This document shows, piece by piece, positions 44,727-55,626 of a stretch of DNA of 64,000 nucleotides (within the stretch, counting starts at the first letter, position 1; every line of letters begins with the position of its first letter). Source of the DNA: Aphrocallistes beatrix. Lineage: Eukaryota > Porifera > Hexactinellida > Sceptrulophora > Aphrocallistidae. Made by a program: the position numbers and the translations under genes. The stretch lies in contig OY725489.1 of assembly GCA_963281255.1 (NCBI GenBank), forward strand, positions 2,480,001 to 2,544,000, read 5' to 3'. Below the pieces are notes generated by a model. The model was given only the letters and a program-made list of their open reading frames with translations, made no database searches and was not told where the DNA came from.

Positions 44727-45253
44727 CAAGTGCGCTTCGCTTGCTTGCGCTGCGCGGCTGGCGGACACTTCATGTCCGCCGGAGGCTCCCTTCGGTGGCC
44801 TGGAGGTGACATTGGTTAATTAAACGGGATATATCATCTCTAAATATGTCCATCTTAGTTTTAAAATCGATATCACTTGAAAAAACACCAAATTTGTCAA
44901 TTTTTAAAATTTTGATGCGTAATGATGACGTCATAGCAAAGTGATGAGTCATCATTTTTTGATGATAGTTGCATCATATGTGAGACGTGTTAGGATACAG
45001 ATTCTATTAAAATTTCAGCCTTCTATCTCCTATAATGGCTGAGTTATGCCCGAATAACTGTGTTGCGTGACAATGACGTCATAATTCCATGATGAGTGGA
45101 CATTTTGGTCTGAGCTCAGAGCCAATGGAGCCATAGCCAAAAGACTCCCACATGCCAATAATCAGCTTTCTGTGCCGGGCAGTTTCTTCAATCAATTTGT
45201 TACAGAGATATATATATATATACAAACAATAATCGAGTTTTAATAGTAAGGAT
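44727..45253 (+). repeat. GC-headed repeat, complete copy
   Basis: Head CAAGTGCGCTTCGCTTGCTT, hairpin GGCGGACAC/GTCCGCC, body with TGACGTCATA, tail (TA)n and AATAATCGAGTTTTAATAGT. About 527 bp and close to the 15045 copy. Confidence 0.85.
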
Positions 45254-45324
45254 GGGTAAATAATAAAGTTTCTCTTGAGTTGCGTCATCACGAAATAATC
45301 TTAAGTAATATATATATATATATA

Positions 45325-45913
45325 TAGGGTGTCTCAAAAGTTCTGCAACAACCAATTTTACTTTGTTAATTTGACTAAGATCACTTGATTGTATTCCAAA
45401 TTAGCCCCCATAAATGATATCTAGCACCCTTCTAGCATAGAAATGAGCCCAACTCATTACGCAAAAAAGATTCTCATAAAATTTTATATAATTACATACT
45501 AATTACTAAAAAATTTGGAGCTCAAAAGTGTTAAGTTTGAAGATCACTATTTTTCTAATGAAATATTACATCAATCACTTCTATATTCTGTAATTGATTC
45601 ATAATACTAAAATAATATTATTACTTTTGATTTATGTTGCAGTAATCTTCGATAAGAACGAGTCTTTTTAAAGTATAGCCATAAAATGTAGCTGGGATAT
45701 GAGATTTTTTATTGAGTTAAAAAATATTCTTTAAGAGACAATGAAATATATGATCCATCATTGCAAATAAATTGAGAAATACAGGCCATTGGAATGCCAA
45801 ATAATTAAGATAATCCTCACTATTTTGATTAAAATGAGGTATCGGATGTTCGATCTATTTATCTATGTATAATACATTAACAAAATTTGTTGCAGAACTT
45901 TTGAGACACCCTG
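45325..45913. mobile_element. MITE with CAGGGTGTCTCAAAAG ends
   Basis: About 589 bp. (C/T)AGGGTGTCTCAAAAGTTCT and AGAACTTTTGAGACACCCTG inverted; TA flanks. It is the less disturbed copy and supplies the empty sites for two insertions in the 41495 copy. Confidence 0.8.
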
Positions 45914-45917
45914 TATA

Positions 45918-47350
45918 TATAATCCTAGGGTCTTATGCCTCGTCTATTTGCACAAGGGGACTTGGGGGAGGAGCATGAGCAAGCGATTGAAAAAACTGAG
46001 CTGGGTCACAAGACATGAATGCGTCTTCTGGGCTGCCTTTCCGAAGGCTGCGGATCATCTTGAGCTCGATGCTTGTAGACATACGAGTTGGGTACGGAAG
46101 TCAATTGGGATTAGGCATAGGATTTGCCGCATGACTTCCGGGTTGGCTCTAAGGTGAGCCTTTATCCTGTGATTAGAGCGCGGTTGATTAGTTACCATTG
46201 GAGTGGCACCTGATTGTCCTACGTAGTAGGTATGGGGGAGCGATCTGTGGTGTAATAGATAAACCATTCTGAGATGTGAGCAGGGCGTAAACGGGATAGC
46301 TATCTTAGTTTGGAAAAGCTGGTAATAGGCCGTACAAAACTGCAGCGTTGCCCGCAAATAAAGTAGTTGTGGTCAAGTGAATGTTCTGGGAATGAATAGG
46401 TAATCATAGATCTCATGGGAGCTAATGGTATCTTTGGGCGGAGGTGAAATGGGGCTTTCTCAAGGGGTAGAAGTTGTTTCATTGTGGGTCGATCATTACT
46501 AAAATGAAATTCTATGGCCGTGGTGTCGGGGATGGGATTCTTAGCCGTGTGGGCCGGAAAGTAGAATACGTCTGAGATGTCAGCCACTATATCAGAAGGT
46601 TGGTGGCCAGCTCGTACTAGGGCCGGCATGCACCTTTGGAAGAATTGTGTGAGAGCAATGTCTGGGTATGTTGCGATAGCCAGGCTACGGTCAACCGCGC
46701 CTCGATATGAGTTCAGGACCATTTTCCTGGAGGGGTGGATTGAGGAGATATGAAGTGGGGCTGGCTGGCGGTGTTCTTGTGTAACGGTTAAAAATGATTC
46801 GGTGGACGAATCGTAGAGCACATCCTGTGTGCGGTTATCTGGGCCTAGTTCCAACTTATATGGCGCCAGGAGATCCATGGGAATACGGTACGTAGATGCT
46901 ACGTCATCAAAAAATAGCGTGAGGACCTCTCCTGGAGGTGGGTGGTAATCTTTGAGGATAAATGCCGTGCACATGCGAGAAATCTCTGGTGCTAACGGTA
47001 ATCCCATTGGAATGCCGGTAAACCCGTGGTGGTAGAAATGGTGTCCGTCGGTTACATAATTCATATTCAGTAAAGCCTGGAGGAGTGGTTATAGTGACAT
47101 TTGCTGGTTTGGGCAGAAGAATGCAAATGCTGCCATTATGAGGTCGTGTGGTGTCGAAGGGTAAAATTTCTGAATGTCGTATGAATAAATTGTAGACGGG
47201 GGTCCGTTAATACAGACCGCAGAGACAGTCTCGTAACATCCTCAACTAGGAAGACCGAGTTCTTGATGATTGGCGTGAGATGTGGACGAAAGAAGTCCGA
47301 ACATAGAGTCGTGAGGGAGGGACGATGGTTGACAATTGGGCGGGTGTGGC
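45918..47350 (-). pseudogene. Penelope-like element: reverse transcriptase and GIY-YIG endonuclease, broken
   Basis: On the minus strand a start region (RPIVNHRPS, KNSVFLVEDV) is followed in a second frame by SYDIQKFYPSTPHDLIM (motif A Asp), then the open frame 46300-47064 with GIPMGLPLAPEISRM (motif B) and LTLFFDDVAS (motif C). A shift near 46320 leads to VYLLHHRS...YYVGQS (46250-46310), the two halves of a GIY-YIG nuclease core. Reverse transcriptase plus GIY-YIG is the Penelope-like layout. Base composition is about half GC, unlike the AT-rich surroundings, suggesting a separate origin or recent arrival. At least three frame changes. The 5' part runs into the assembly gap. Confidence 0.75.
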
Positions 47351-47361
47351 GGCAGATGTAC

Positions 47362-47561
47362 NNNNNNNNNNNNNNNNNNNNNNNNNNNNNNNNNNNNNNN
47401 NNNNNNNNNNNNNNNNNNNNNNNNNNNNNNNNNNNNNNNNNNNNNNNNNNNNNNNNNNNNNNNNNNNNNNNNNNNNNNNNNNNNNNNNNNNNNNNNNNNN
47501 NNNNNNNNNNNNNNNNNNNNNNNNNNNNNNNNNNNNNNNNNNNNNNNNNNNNNNNNNNNNN
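47362..47561. other. Assembly gap of 200 N
   Basis: A run of N. Open frames crossing it are meaningless. The left end of the Tigger element and the start of the Penelope-like element probably lie in it. Confidence 0.99.
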
Positions 47562-48024
47562 TCCTTATAGTACGTACCTTAGTTATTTATAAAAACACAC
47601 CCTCATTTAGGGATAACCTTAACCAAATGTCAAAAGTAATTTGCATGATAATACTGATAAATTAGAATATTATTTTCAGTACGTATAGATTGCATTAATC
47701 ATGGCTACGAATTCAAAGAAATCTCTCACCATTCGACAAAGGATAGACCTTATTATTATGATAGAGAATGGTGAACCGCAAACAAGCGTCTGCAAAAGAC
47801 TAAATATCTCAAAGTCAACGGTGAAAATATGGAAAAATAGGGAAACTCTCAAACGTACATAGCTGTGACTCGTCTGAAATTAGTGTTGACTGTAAGCGGA
47901 TACGATCATCGAATTTCACTCAAGTGGATACAGCTTTACTAGAATGGTTTAAGCTGGCAAGAAATTGTAATATTCCTATAACCGGGAAAATACTGATGGA
48001 AAAGGCCCTGCAGGGGCCTTATTC

Positions 48025-48215
48025 ACTAACAAAACTTAAGTTTTGCTTAACTTAAAACTTAAGTATAACTTAAGCAAAAACTAAGTTTTGCTTAACTTTA
48101 AGCAAAACTTAAGTAAAACTTAAGTTAAACTTAAGTTTTGCTTAAGTTGGTATTCACTAAGCTAAACTTAAGCAAAATCTAAGTATTTGCTTAACTTGAG
48201 AAATAGCCAAGAATT
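48025..48215. repeat. Left subterminal repeat array of Harbinger
   Basis: Roughly ten overlapping CTTAAGTTTTGCTTAA / TTAAGCAAAACTTAAG units, self-complementary. A second TTCACTAA lies at 48151. Probable binding sites for the Myb/SANT protein or transposase (inference). Confidence 0.8.
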
Positions 48216-48366
48216 TGCTTGCTTTACAAAAATGTCAAGAATGTAATACTTTTGAATTATCCAAATACTGTAATCACTATCAAGTTCCATGGTTAAATTA
48301 TATGAACAATAGTCCTATTAAATAGTTATAAATTTCTGAAGAAATATTCTAGTTTAGTTAGATTTC

Positions 48367-49421
48367 ATGGCTTCTGCACTAAGTTTACTTGAGATTGAAA
48401 TTGAAATTGTTGAAAACAGTTTACGTCGCCAAAGAGTTTTTAGGGATCGACTTAACCCAATGGAGGCATATTCTGACTTCGATTTTATCGCTAGATACAG
48501 AATAACGAAGTATATGTTTGTAAACCTCTTGAACAAAATTTCCATCAAACTTCATCGATCTACTGCTCGTTCCCACTCAATTGCTCCAGCAACACAACTA
48601 GCTTTAGCTCTGCAGTTCTTAGCTACTGGAACGTTTCAGACAGTTATCGCATCCGCACATGGAATCTCGCAAACGTCTGTATCGAGATGCGTAACTGCTG
48701 TGACTAAAGCATTAACCAGCATAGCTCCAGCATATATCAAATTTCCGAATACAACTCGACAAAGTGTCATTCAAGAATATTTCTTAAAGAAATACAAGTT
48801 CCCACTAGTTCTAGGATGTATTGATGGCTCCCATGTTCCCATCCTTGTGCCATCAACGAATGAGGATCTCTATGTTAACCGAAAGGGATTTCACTCTATA
48901 AACATCCAAGCAATTTGTGACCATGAATTTCGCTTCATCAATGCTGTTGTCAAATGGGCCGGCTGTACTCATGATGCTTTTATTTGGCGTCAATCAGGCA
49001 TCAACCGGGAGATAACAAGTGGTGGGATTGAAACTGTCCATGGGTGGCTCTTAGGTGATAGTGCGTATGGATTACGTACTAAGTTAATGACTCCTATAAC
49101 TTCTCCAGGTACACCTGGGCAAAGAAGGTATAATCGGGCTTTCCTTAAAATTCGTCAAACAATTGAGTGTACCTTCGGTATTTGGAAGAGTCGTTGGAGG
49201 TCCATGGATAGAACAGGAGGGACTCTCTGTTATAGTCCTGAAAAATGTTGTAAATAATCATCGCTACTATGGTGCTACATAACATGTGTATCGACCATGG
49301 CCTCCTGACCGAACTCGAAGCAACAATGGATGAACCCACTCCTGGCATTGATTATCTGCAGGAACCTTCAGAAAACGGTATCCTAATGAGGGAAGCTATA
49401 GTAACTGAATTTTTCCAGTAA
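48367..49421 (+). CDS. Harbinger (HARBI1-like) transposase, one single-base deletion
   Basis: The ATG at 48367 opens 297 codons: a helical N-terminus (RRQRVFRDRLNP), a helix-turn-helix-like stretch (ATGTFQTVIASAHGISQTSV), then the DDE_Tnp_4 nuclease with GCIDGSHVPI (D), LLGDSAYGL (D) and TIECTFGIWKSRW (E). Just after SPEKCCK at 49250 one A is missing from an A-run. In the next frame the family C-terminus continues (MVLHNMCIDHGLLTELE) to a TAA at 49419-49421. With that one base the protein would be about 351 residues, the usual length. It is very recently inactivated, or the base is an assembly error. It works with the Myb/SANT protein encoded convergently at 49729-50544. Confidence 0.85.
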
Positions 49422-49728
49422 ATTATGCTTTATCATTGCATGTCAAATTTATGTTAATTTTATTTGACTTTACATTGTATTGAATTCCAATTACCCTTTT
49501 TAATACAATTTAATAAATAGTTGAAGCTGCTTCGTCGGAACACTTTCAGAGTACGGTGGGTATCGATTATCCGATATGATGTCCCGATTCACGATGATTT
49601 TTAGTTTAAAGAAATTATTTTCGACAATTTTATCCTGATTAAGCTGCTTCACTGTCTCAACATCATAACTAGTTATCTGAAATCATTAAGATTACAAAGT
49701 GAACATGAGTAGTGAACATAAATAGTAA

Positions 49729-50544
49729 TTAATAATCACTGGAACTTGGAGGATAGAAAGGTCCTGAAGGGAAACTCTTAGGGTAGGATGGCGGAGCAAA
49801 TGGTCCTGCGAATGGATGCATATGAGGCTGTGTCAAGGCAGATAACATCGCTTTTTGGTTTGCGATCATCTCTAGTAGATTCTGCAACATATCTCCTATT
49901 CTCTGCATATGCGATTCAATTCTCTCTAAACTTGACTCTATTCTTTTGACTACAGCCAACTTCTCTTCTTCCTTCTCTAACAAAATCTGTTTAGTATTTG
50001 TCAGTTGCATATCTGCAGTTGCGCCAGATAGTGGGTAAGAAAACTTTCTTTTTCGACTGGGTTGTTCCGCCAGGTTGGGTTGCTCATCATCCGTTGAAAA
50101 CTGAGGGCTTGTGACCATTTGATCAGAATCATAAGACACTTGGGAGTGAATAGGTTCATTCGTGATGTCTACCCCAGAAGCGATGCCCTCAAATAATTGT
50201 TCCCCTTTGATGCTTTGGATTTTCTCCTCCAGTGGAGTTAGCTCACTTCCAGGGGGACCTCCGCCAGTTTTTTTCATCGAAGCAAGCTTATCGGCAATTA
50301 GTGGTTTATGCTTGCTCAGGAGGTTGGACCACTTTTTGATAACATCGTCTCGATTCCTTGATGTGCCATGAAGTGTTGACAATCCAGACGCGACTTCATC
50401 CCAAACTGTGTTCTTCTCTTCGAAATTGAAGGAAGCACTCAAACTGCCAAACAGTTGGGATTTTTTCTCTAGAATTAAATCTACTAAGGAGTTTAATTCT
50501 TTAGAGGAAAAGTTTTTCGCCCGGGGTTTGGATTTTTCTGCCAT
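49729..50544 (-). CDS. Myb/SANT-like Harbinger accessory protein, intact
   Basis: An uninterrupted 271-codon frame from an ATG at 50544. Residues about 12-95 form a Myb/SANT-like (NAIF1-type) DNA-binding domain: SSKELNSLVDLILEKKSQLF, NTVWDEVASGLSTLHG and RDDVIKKWSNLLSKHK. A linker with a basic PSRKRKF patch (possible nuclear signal) follows, then a coiled-coil-forming helix (about 185-235) and a Pro-rich end. In Harbinger elements this second protein brings the transposase into the nucleus and onto the element ends. It faces the transposase tail to tail, with about 310 bp between stops. Confidence 0.9.
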   Translation of the reverse strand: MAEKSKPRAKNFSSKELNSLVDLILEKKSQLFGSLSASFNFEEKNTVWDEVASGLSTLHGTSRNRDDVIKKWSNLLSKHKPLIADKLASMKKTGGGPPGSELTPLEEKIQSIKGEQLFEGIASGVDITNEPIHSQVSYDSDQMVTSPQFSTDDEQPNLAEQPSRKRKFSYPLSGATADMQLTNTKQILLEKEEEKLAVVKRIESSLERIESHMQRIGDMLQNLLEMIANQKAMLSALTQPHMHPFAGPFAPPSYPKSFPSGPFYPPSSSDY

Positions 50545-50559
50545 TATTTCAGTATTTCT

Positions 50560-51060
50560 TAATCCGTGAGATATTTCGAATTTATTTTGTTCTTGTTTCC
50601 AGCAGTAGTTTATATAGTAGTTTGTTTTCAGATGTTCTGGAAAACGTTTGTAGAATAATTATTCATATTCTATAGTAGTTATTCAATAACTTCCATTTAG
50701 ATCATATCATCATTTTAATACGTCATGCATATATTTAGACAATTCAATTCTTTACGCATCTCAATCACTCTTCGAAAACGTTTGTATACTAATAATATTC
50801 TAGCAGTTATTCGCCAACTTCCAATTAGATCATTTTAATACGTCATGGATGTCATGGATATATTTAGACAATTAGACTCTTTACGCATCTCAATCACTCT
50901 TCGAAAACATTTGTATTCTAATAATATTCTTGCAGTTATTCGCCAACTTTCATTTTAATACCACAAGAATAGAACTGACAAAACACTCCTAGCGCGTCAA
51001 TGATTCATACAACAGAAATAAAAACTGCCTACAAGCTTTTATACTAATTTATAGACCGAC
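50560..51060. repeat. Harbinger internal 5' flank of the accessory gene with duplication
   Basis: A segment of about 115 bp (AACGTTTGTA...AGTTATTC...CCAACTTCC...TTTTAATACGTCATG...ATTTAGACAATT...TTTACGCATCTCAATCACTC) occurs two to three times between 50645 and 50950. No gene. It may hold the accessory promoter (inference). Confidence 0.6.
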
Positions 51061-51345
51061 GAAACACGATTTACAAAATATTTTAAGAGTTAAGTCAACC
51101 CCAGACTTAAGTTAAAAACTAAATATTTGCTTAAGTTTAAGCAAATACTTAGTTTTTGCTTAAAGTTAAGCAATACTTAGATTTTGCTTAAGTTTAGCTT
51201 AGTGAATACCAACATAAGCAAAACTTAAGTTTGACTTAAGTTTAAGCAAATACTTGCTTAAGTTTTGCCTAAGTTTAAGCAAATACTTAGTTTTTGCTTA
51301 AAGTTAAGCAAAACTTAAGTTAAGAAGTTTAGTGAATAAGGGCCC
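51060..51345. repeat. Right subterminal repeat array of Harbinger
   Basis: More than ten TTAAGCAAAWACTTAG / CTTAAGTTTTGC units, with TTAGTGAATACC at 51200 and the terminal TTTAGTGAATAAGGGCC. It is longer than the left array. Confidence 0.8.
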
Positions 51346-52261
51346 AGGTCTTTGCTACTGCCATGAATGTTTCAACTTTTATAGCCACTACAGGTTTCAT
51401 CGATAGGTGGAAGAGAAGACATTCTATAGGGATGAAACAAATTTCTGCTGAAGAGAATCAGTTTCAGAGGAGGACATTCGTCCTTGGTTGGATTTGACTC
51501 TGCCAGAATTGCTCTTGAAATATACACCAGAAAATATCTACAACGTAGATGAAACTGCGCTATTTTACAAATTACGGCCAGATAGGACGTTGAGTTTCAA
51601 AGGAGAAAAGTGCAGTGGTAGTAAGAAACAGAAGGACCGTCTTACAGTACTTGTTGGGGCCAGTATGGCTGGTGAAAAGCTTCCACTTCTAGTCATTGGA
51701 AAATCTAAGTCACCAAGGTGTTTTGCGGGTATTAGATCGTTACCTTTAGACTATATTTCTAATGCGAAAGCTTGGATGGCGGGATTTTCTCCAGGGAATG
51801 GCTCGAAAAGTGGAATAGAAAAATTGTATCCAGGAAACGTTCTGTCCTGCTCATAATAGACAATTGTCCCGCACACCCTCGTAATCTTGAGCTTTCTAAC
51901 AGTTCTATCAAATTTCTGCCACCAAACACTACTGCAAAGTTACAGCCTTGTGATCAAGGCATTATACAATCCCTGAAAGTTCATTATCGACAACAATTAG
52001 TAAAGAAGCTACTTTCATCGATGGATGCTAAGGAAGACCTGAAAATAACAGTTCTTGATGCTATGCAGTGGCTGAAGGTTTCATGGGACAAAGTAACAGC
52101 CACGACCATTCAAAATTGCTTTCATCATTGTAGCTTTAGTCTTGAATCAAATACTGCAGAAATATCAATTGTCTCAGAAGAAGAGCCTGAAAGTATTACA
52201 TATGAGGAATTGAAGAGACGTGAAATTAATCTTGAAGGTTCATTTGAAGAATATGCTATTA

Positions 52262-52592
52262 CAGTACACCCTCGCTAATCCGAACCTCGCTAGTCCGAAC
52301 CCTCGCTAATCCGAACACTTCATTCTTACAATCCGAACACTCGAAATATAATCTTTTTCGCCTCTATGCTTTAAATTAACGTTTATAATATTATACACTT
52401 CAATAAGATTGAGAAACCTCATTAAAGAAGAAATTATAACAAAATATTATCCTAATATTCTAACAATTCAAATTTTTTATAGTTAATACCCTATTGAATT
52501 AGTGTTATTTCACTAATCGGAACAAATTCACTAATCCGAACGATTTTTTAGATCATTGGCACAGAGCTGTTCGGATTAGCGAGGGTGTACTG
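52262..52592. mobile_element. pogo-type MITE with CAGTACACCCTCGCTAATCC ends
   Basis: 331 bp, inverted ends (right: CGGATTAGCGAGGGTGTACTG), TA at 52260-52261 and 52593-52594. Removal leaves the Tigger frame open. Second copy at 62961-63270. Confidence 0.9.
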
Positions 52593-53195
52593 TATTGACA
52601 ATGATGTCCCCATTTCTGGCATTCTTACAGATAATGAAATTACAGCAATGGTTCAGGGTGACGTTACTGAAGAACCATGTGTAATAGAACATGATGAGGA
52701 TGATAATACTATTGTGTTCCGAAGCGTGTGAGAATATCGTGATGCTCTGAAGATTGTTAAGCGCTACGTGACCTGTAATTCCAAAAGCTGTCTTCTCAAT
52801 GCTAGTATTAACGAGATGGAAGAACTAATCTATACTTGTAGTGTGAAGCAAAGTTCACTTTCCGATTTTTACACTAGCCAATATGCTATGTACTTAGAGT
52901 GCTAGTGCGAATCATTTTCTCATATTACTCTAGGAAATAAGCAACCTATTTTGGATAATCCGTATTTATGACTCAAAAAGAAATACGTATTAGATTGTAG
53001 GACATAGTTTACACTTTATACACTGAAACGTTTATACTTTATACCGATAAGAAATACGTAGAACAATTTCTACGTACCTCAGTAAGACGTACTTTTTTAG
53101 TACCTTTCATTTACTCGGATAAGACGTACCTCGGTTAATACGTACTTTTTATTGTTTCCCAAGCGAGTACGTCTTAACCGAGTTCTACTGTAGTA

Positions 53196-53728
53196 CAAGC
53201 GCGCTTCGCTTGCTTGCGCTGCGCGGCTGGCGGACACTTTGTGTCCGCCAGAAGCTCCTTTCGGTCACCTGGAGGTGACATTGGTTAATTATAAGAGAGA
53301 TATCATCTCTAAATATGTCCATCTTAGTTTTAAAATCGATATCACTCGAAAAAACACCAAATTTGACAATTTTCAAAATTTTGATGAGTAATGATGACGT
53401 CATAGCAAAGTGATGAGTCATCCTTTTTTGATGATAGTTGCATCATATGTGAGGTATGTTAGTATACAGATTCTATTAAAATTTCAGCCTTTTATCTCCT
53501 ATAATGGCTGAGTTATGCCCGAATAACTGTGTTGCTTAACTTTTTAAAATGTGACAATGACGTCATAATTCGATGTTGAGTCGACAATTTCGTCTGAGCT
53601 CAGTACTTACTGGAGCCATAGCCAAAAAACTCCCACATGTCAAAAATTGGCTTTCTCCGCCCTGCAGTTTCTTCAATCTATTCGTTACAGATATATATAT
53701 ACAATCATCGAGTTTTAATAGTAAGGAT
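53196..53728 (+). repeat. GC-headed repeat, complete copy
   Basis: Head at 53196, hairpin GGCGGACAC/GTGTCCGCC, body and tail ending ATAGTAAGGAT. It lies directly after the Tigger right end and tail to tail with the next copy. Confidence 0.85.
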
Positions 53729-53734
53729 ATCTAT

Positions 53735-54228
53735 CTGTAACGAATTGATTGAAGAAACTGCCGAGCGTAGAAAGCTGATTTTTGGCATGTGGGAGTATTT
53801 TGGCTATGGCTCCAGTAAGTTCTGAGCTCAGAGCAAAATGTTGACTCATCATGGAATTATAACGTCATTGTCACATTTGTAAAAGTTAAGCAATACAGTT
53901 ATTCGAGCATAACTCAGCCATTATAGGAGATATAAGCCTGAAATTTTAATTGAATCTGAATAATAACATGTCTCACATATGATGCAACTATCATCAAAAA
54001 ATGAGGACTCATCACTTCGTTATGACTTCATCATTACTCATCAAAATTTTACAAATTGTTAAATTTGGTGCTTTTTCGTACGATATAGATTATAACAGTA
54101 GGACCGACGTATTTATAGATGTTATCTCCCTTATAATTAACAAATGTTATTTCAGGAGACCGAAGGGAGCCTCTGGAGGACACAAAGTGTCCTCCAGCCT
54201 CGCAGCGCAAGCAAGCGAAGCGCGCTTG
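53735..54228 (-). repeat. GC-headed repeat, complete inverted copy
   Basis: Tail (TGTAACGAATTGATTGAAGA) to head (GCAAGCGAAGCGCGCTTG). With the previous copy it makes a roughly 1-kb inverted repeat with a loop of only a few bases. Confidence 0.85.
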
Positions 54229-54244
54229 TTATGATTATAAGTCT

Positions 54245-55252
54245 GGGTTATCACATCGTCAGTGTTATGAACGATTGAATTACGCTTTCGGGGAATGTGC
54301 CCCGGGATTTTCATCAGTTACCAATTTGTATCGAGTGTTTCCCGTGGGCGGGATATGCTTGGAGACGAAGCGCGAACCGGTGGACTGGTAACTGCAACAG
54401 CTGGAGATCAAGTAGATCAGGTTCGTTCCCTAGTAGCTGAAGAGCAAAGAATCACTTATGATGTACTTCAGACTACTCTAGGGATATCATCATGGGCAGT
54501 TACGAAGATACTACATGAAGAACTGGGTCTACACAAGTTGAGTAGTCGCTGGATCCCCCATCTCTTAACTAAAGACCCAAAAAAGGCCCGCGTTGACTGG
54601 TGCAAATTAATGCTAGTCAAATTCGATATGGGTAAGCCAATAAGGTTTCTCAGATAATTACTGGTGATGAAACTTGATGATTTATTCATATGAACCTGAA
54701 AGGAAGTCTCAATCGCAAGTTTGGGTGTTTACTGGAGAGACGCACCAACGAAAGTGGTCCGCGGGCGTGCAACCGGGAAGCAGATGGTCACTACTTTTGT
54801 CGGCAAAAGGGGACATGTAGCATCAATACTGTTGAAGGAGCGAAAAACAGTAAATGCTGAATAGTATTGTACAGTTTGTCTTCCTGAAGTGTTTAAGAAT
54901 CTTTGTGAGCAGCGACCAAAATATAAGACTTCGAGGCTTATTTTTGCACCATGATAATGCAAGTGCTCACACGGCAGGTGCAACTCGAGACTTTATAGCC
55001 GATAAACCCATTCAATTGCTTAGCCATCTACCCTATTCTCCTGACCTAGCTCCCTATGACTTTTTTATGTTTCCAAAAGTGAAAGATCTCATGCGTGGAA
55101 TACGTTTTGTGTCTCCGGAGGCAGCGGTAGAGGTGTACCAGGAGCACCTTGAGACCTTCACCAGGTCCCAGTGGTGTAATCTTATTGAAGAGTGATTTGA
55201 AAGGATTAAACTTTGCATACAGGCTGGAGAATACTTCGAGAAAATGTAGAAG
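54245..55252 (+). pseudogene. Mariner transposase (DD34D), several frame breaks
   Basis: The sequence begins within the N-terminal helix-turn-helix (RQCYERLNYAFGECAPGFSS), has a frameshift near 54340, then RITYDVLQTTLGISSWAVTKIL and KARVDWC in the frame 54295-54657. ITGDET at 54657-54674 holds the first catalytic Asp, followed by stops. From 54854 an open frame gives FLHHDNASAHTA (second Asp), LPYSPDLAPYDFFMFPKVKDL (third Asp, 34 residues on) and a C-terminus to 55195. The 5' end and left repeat are missing; the inverted GC-headed copy abuts it. Confidence 0.85.
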
Positions 55253-55319
55253 TTTGGTCTTAATAAACTGAATACTTTTTGTGTGGCTAAAAATTTTCCG
55301 CGTGCCCCTCGTATTAGTA

Positions 55320-55606
55320 TTCTGAATTAATAACTGACTATTGGAGAATATAAATATTTTTAATCAGGAGAAAATAGTTATTTTCGAACTTGACATATTT
55401 GAAATCAGATTATTGGAGTCCCGGGTATATAAGATTTCAAAAATTTAAGAAAAAATATTTTGCGTAATGGATAGTGTTTATTTCTAAACTACGTAGAAGG
55501 GTGTTATATTCCATCGATGCAAACTGATTTAAATTTAAACTAAATTATCTTAGTCATATCAAAAAGTAAAATTTATTGTTGCAGAACTTTTGACTCACCC
55601 TATACA
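55320..55606. repeat. Right part of a CAGGGTGTCTC-type MITE
   Basis: It ends GTTGCAGAACTTTTGACTCA then CCCTA before TA. The body is diverged from the 45325 copy and the left end is missing. Confidence 0.55.
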
Positions 55607-55626
55607 AGTACTGTGTATGGGTGGGC

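Larger units (their letters stand above)
48014..51345 (+). mobile_element. PIF/Harbinger transposon, 3332 bp, CAG target duplication
   Basis: The ends GGGCCTTATTCACTAA and TTTAGTGAATAAGGGCC are inverted, with CAG at 48011-48013 and 51346-51348. Long subterminal arrays of AACTTAAGTTTTGCTTAAG-type units fill 48025-48215 and 51100-51330. Two genes, transposase (+) and Myb/SANT protein (-), converge inside. It is inserted in the Tigger transposase. Confidence 0.9.
47701..52910 (+). pseudogene. Tigger-type transposase in three pieces
   Basis: Piece 1 (47701-48013) has a CENP-B/psq helix-turn-helix (SLTIRQRIDLIIMIENGEP...VCKRLNISKSTVKIW), a stop near 47860 and part of the second helix-turn-helix. 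Piece 2 (51349-52261) has NVDETALFYKL (first D), ASMAGEKLPLLVIGKSKSPR, LLIIDNCPAHPR (second D) and QPCDQGIIQSLK (third D). Piece 3 (52593-52910) is an acidic C-terminus. Apart from the insertions there are shifts near 51455 and 51775 and a late TGA near 52730. Removing Harbinger plus one CAG, and the MITE plus one TA, puts the neighbouring pieces back in frame. The family binds and cuts TA-flanked ends. Confidence 0.9.
47562..53190 (+). mobile_element. Tigger/pogo-type element with two nested insertions
   Basis: The right end GAGTACGTCTTAACCGAG...TTCTACTG (53163-53190) is followed by TA. The left end falls in or beside the gap (TAGTACGTACCTTAG at 47569). The transposase starts at 47701. Harbinger 48014-51345 and a pogo-type MITE 52262-52592 interrupt it. 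Confidence 0.8.

Noticed and set aside
47263..47665. Open frames of 81-109 codons crossing the N run
   Set aside because: They consist mostly of unknown residues from the assembly gap.
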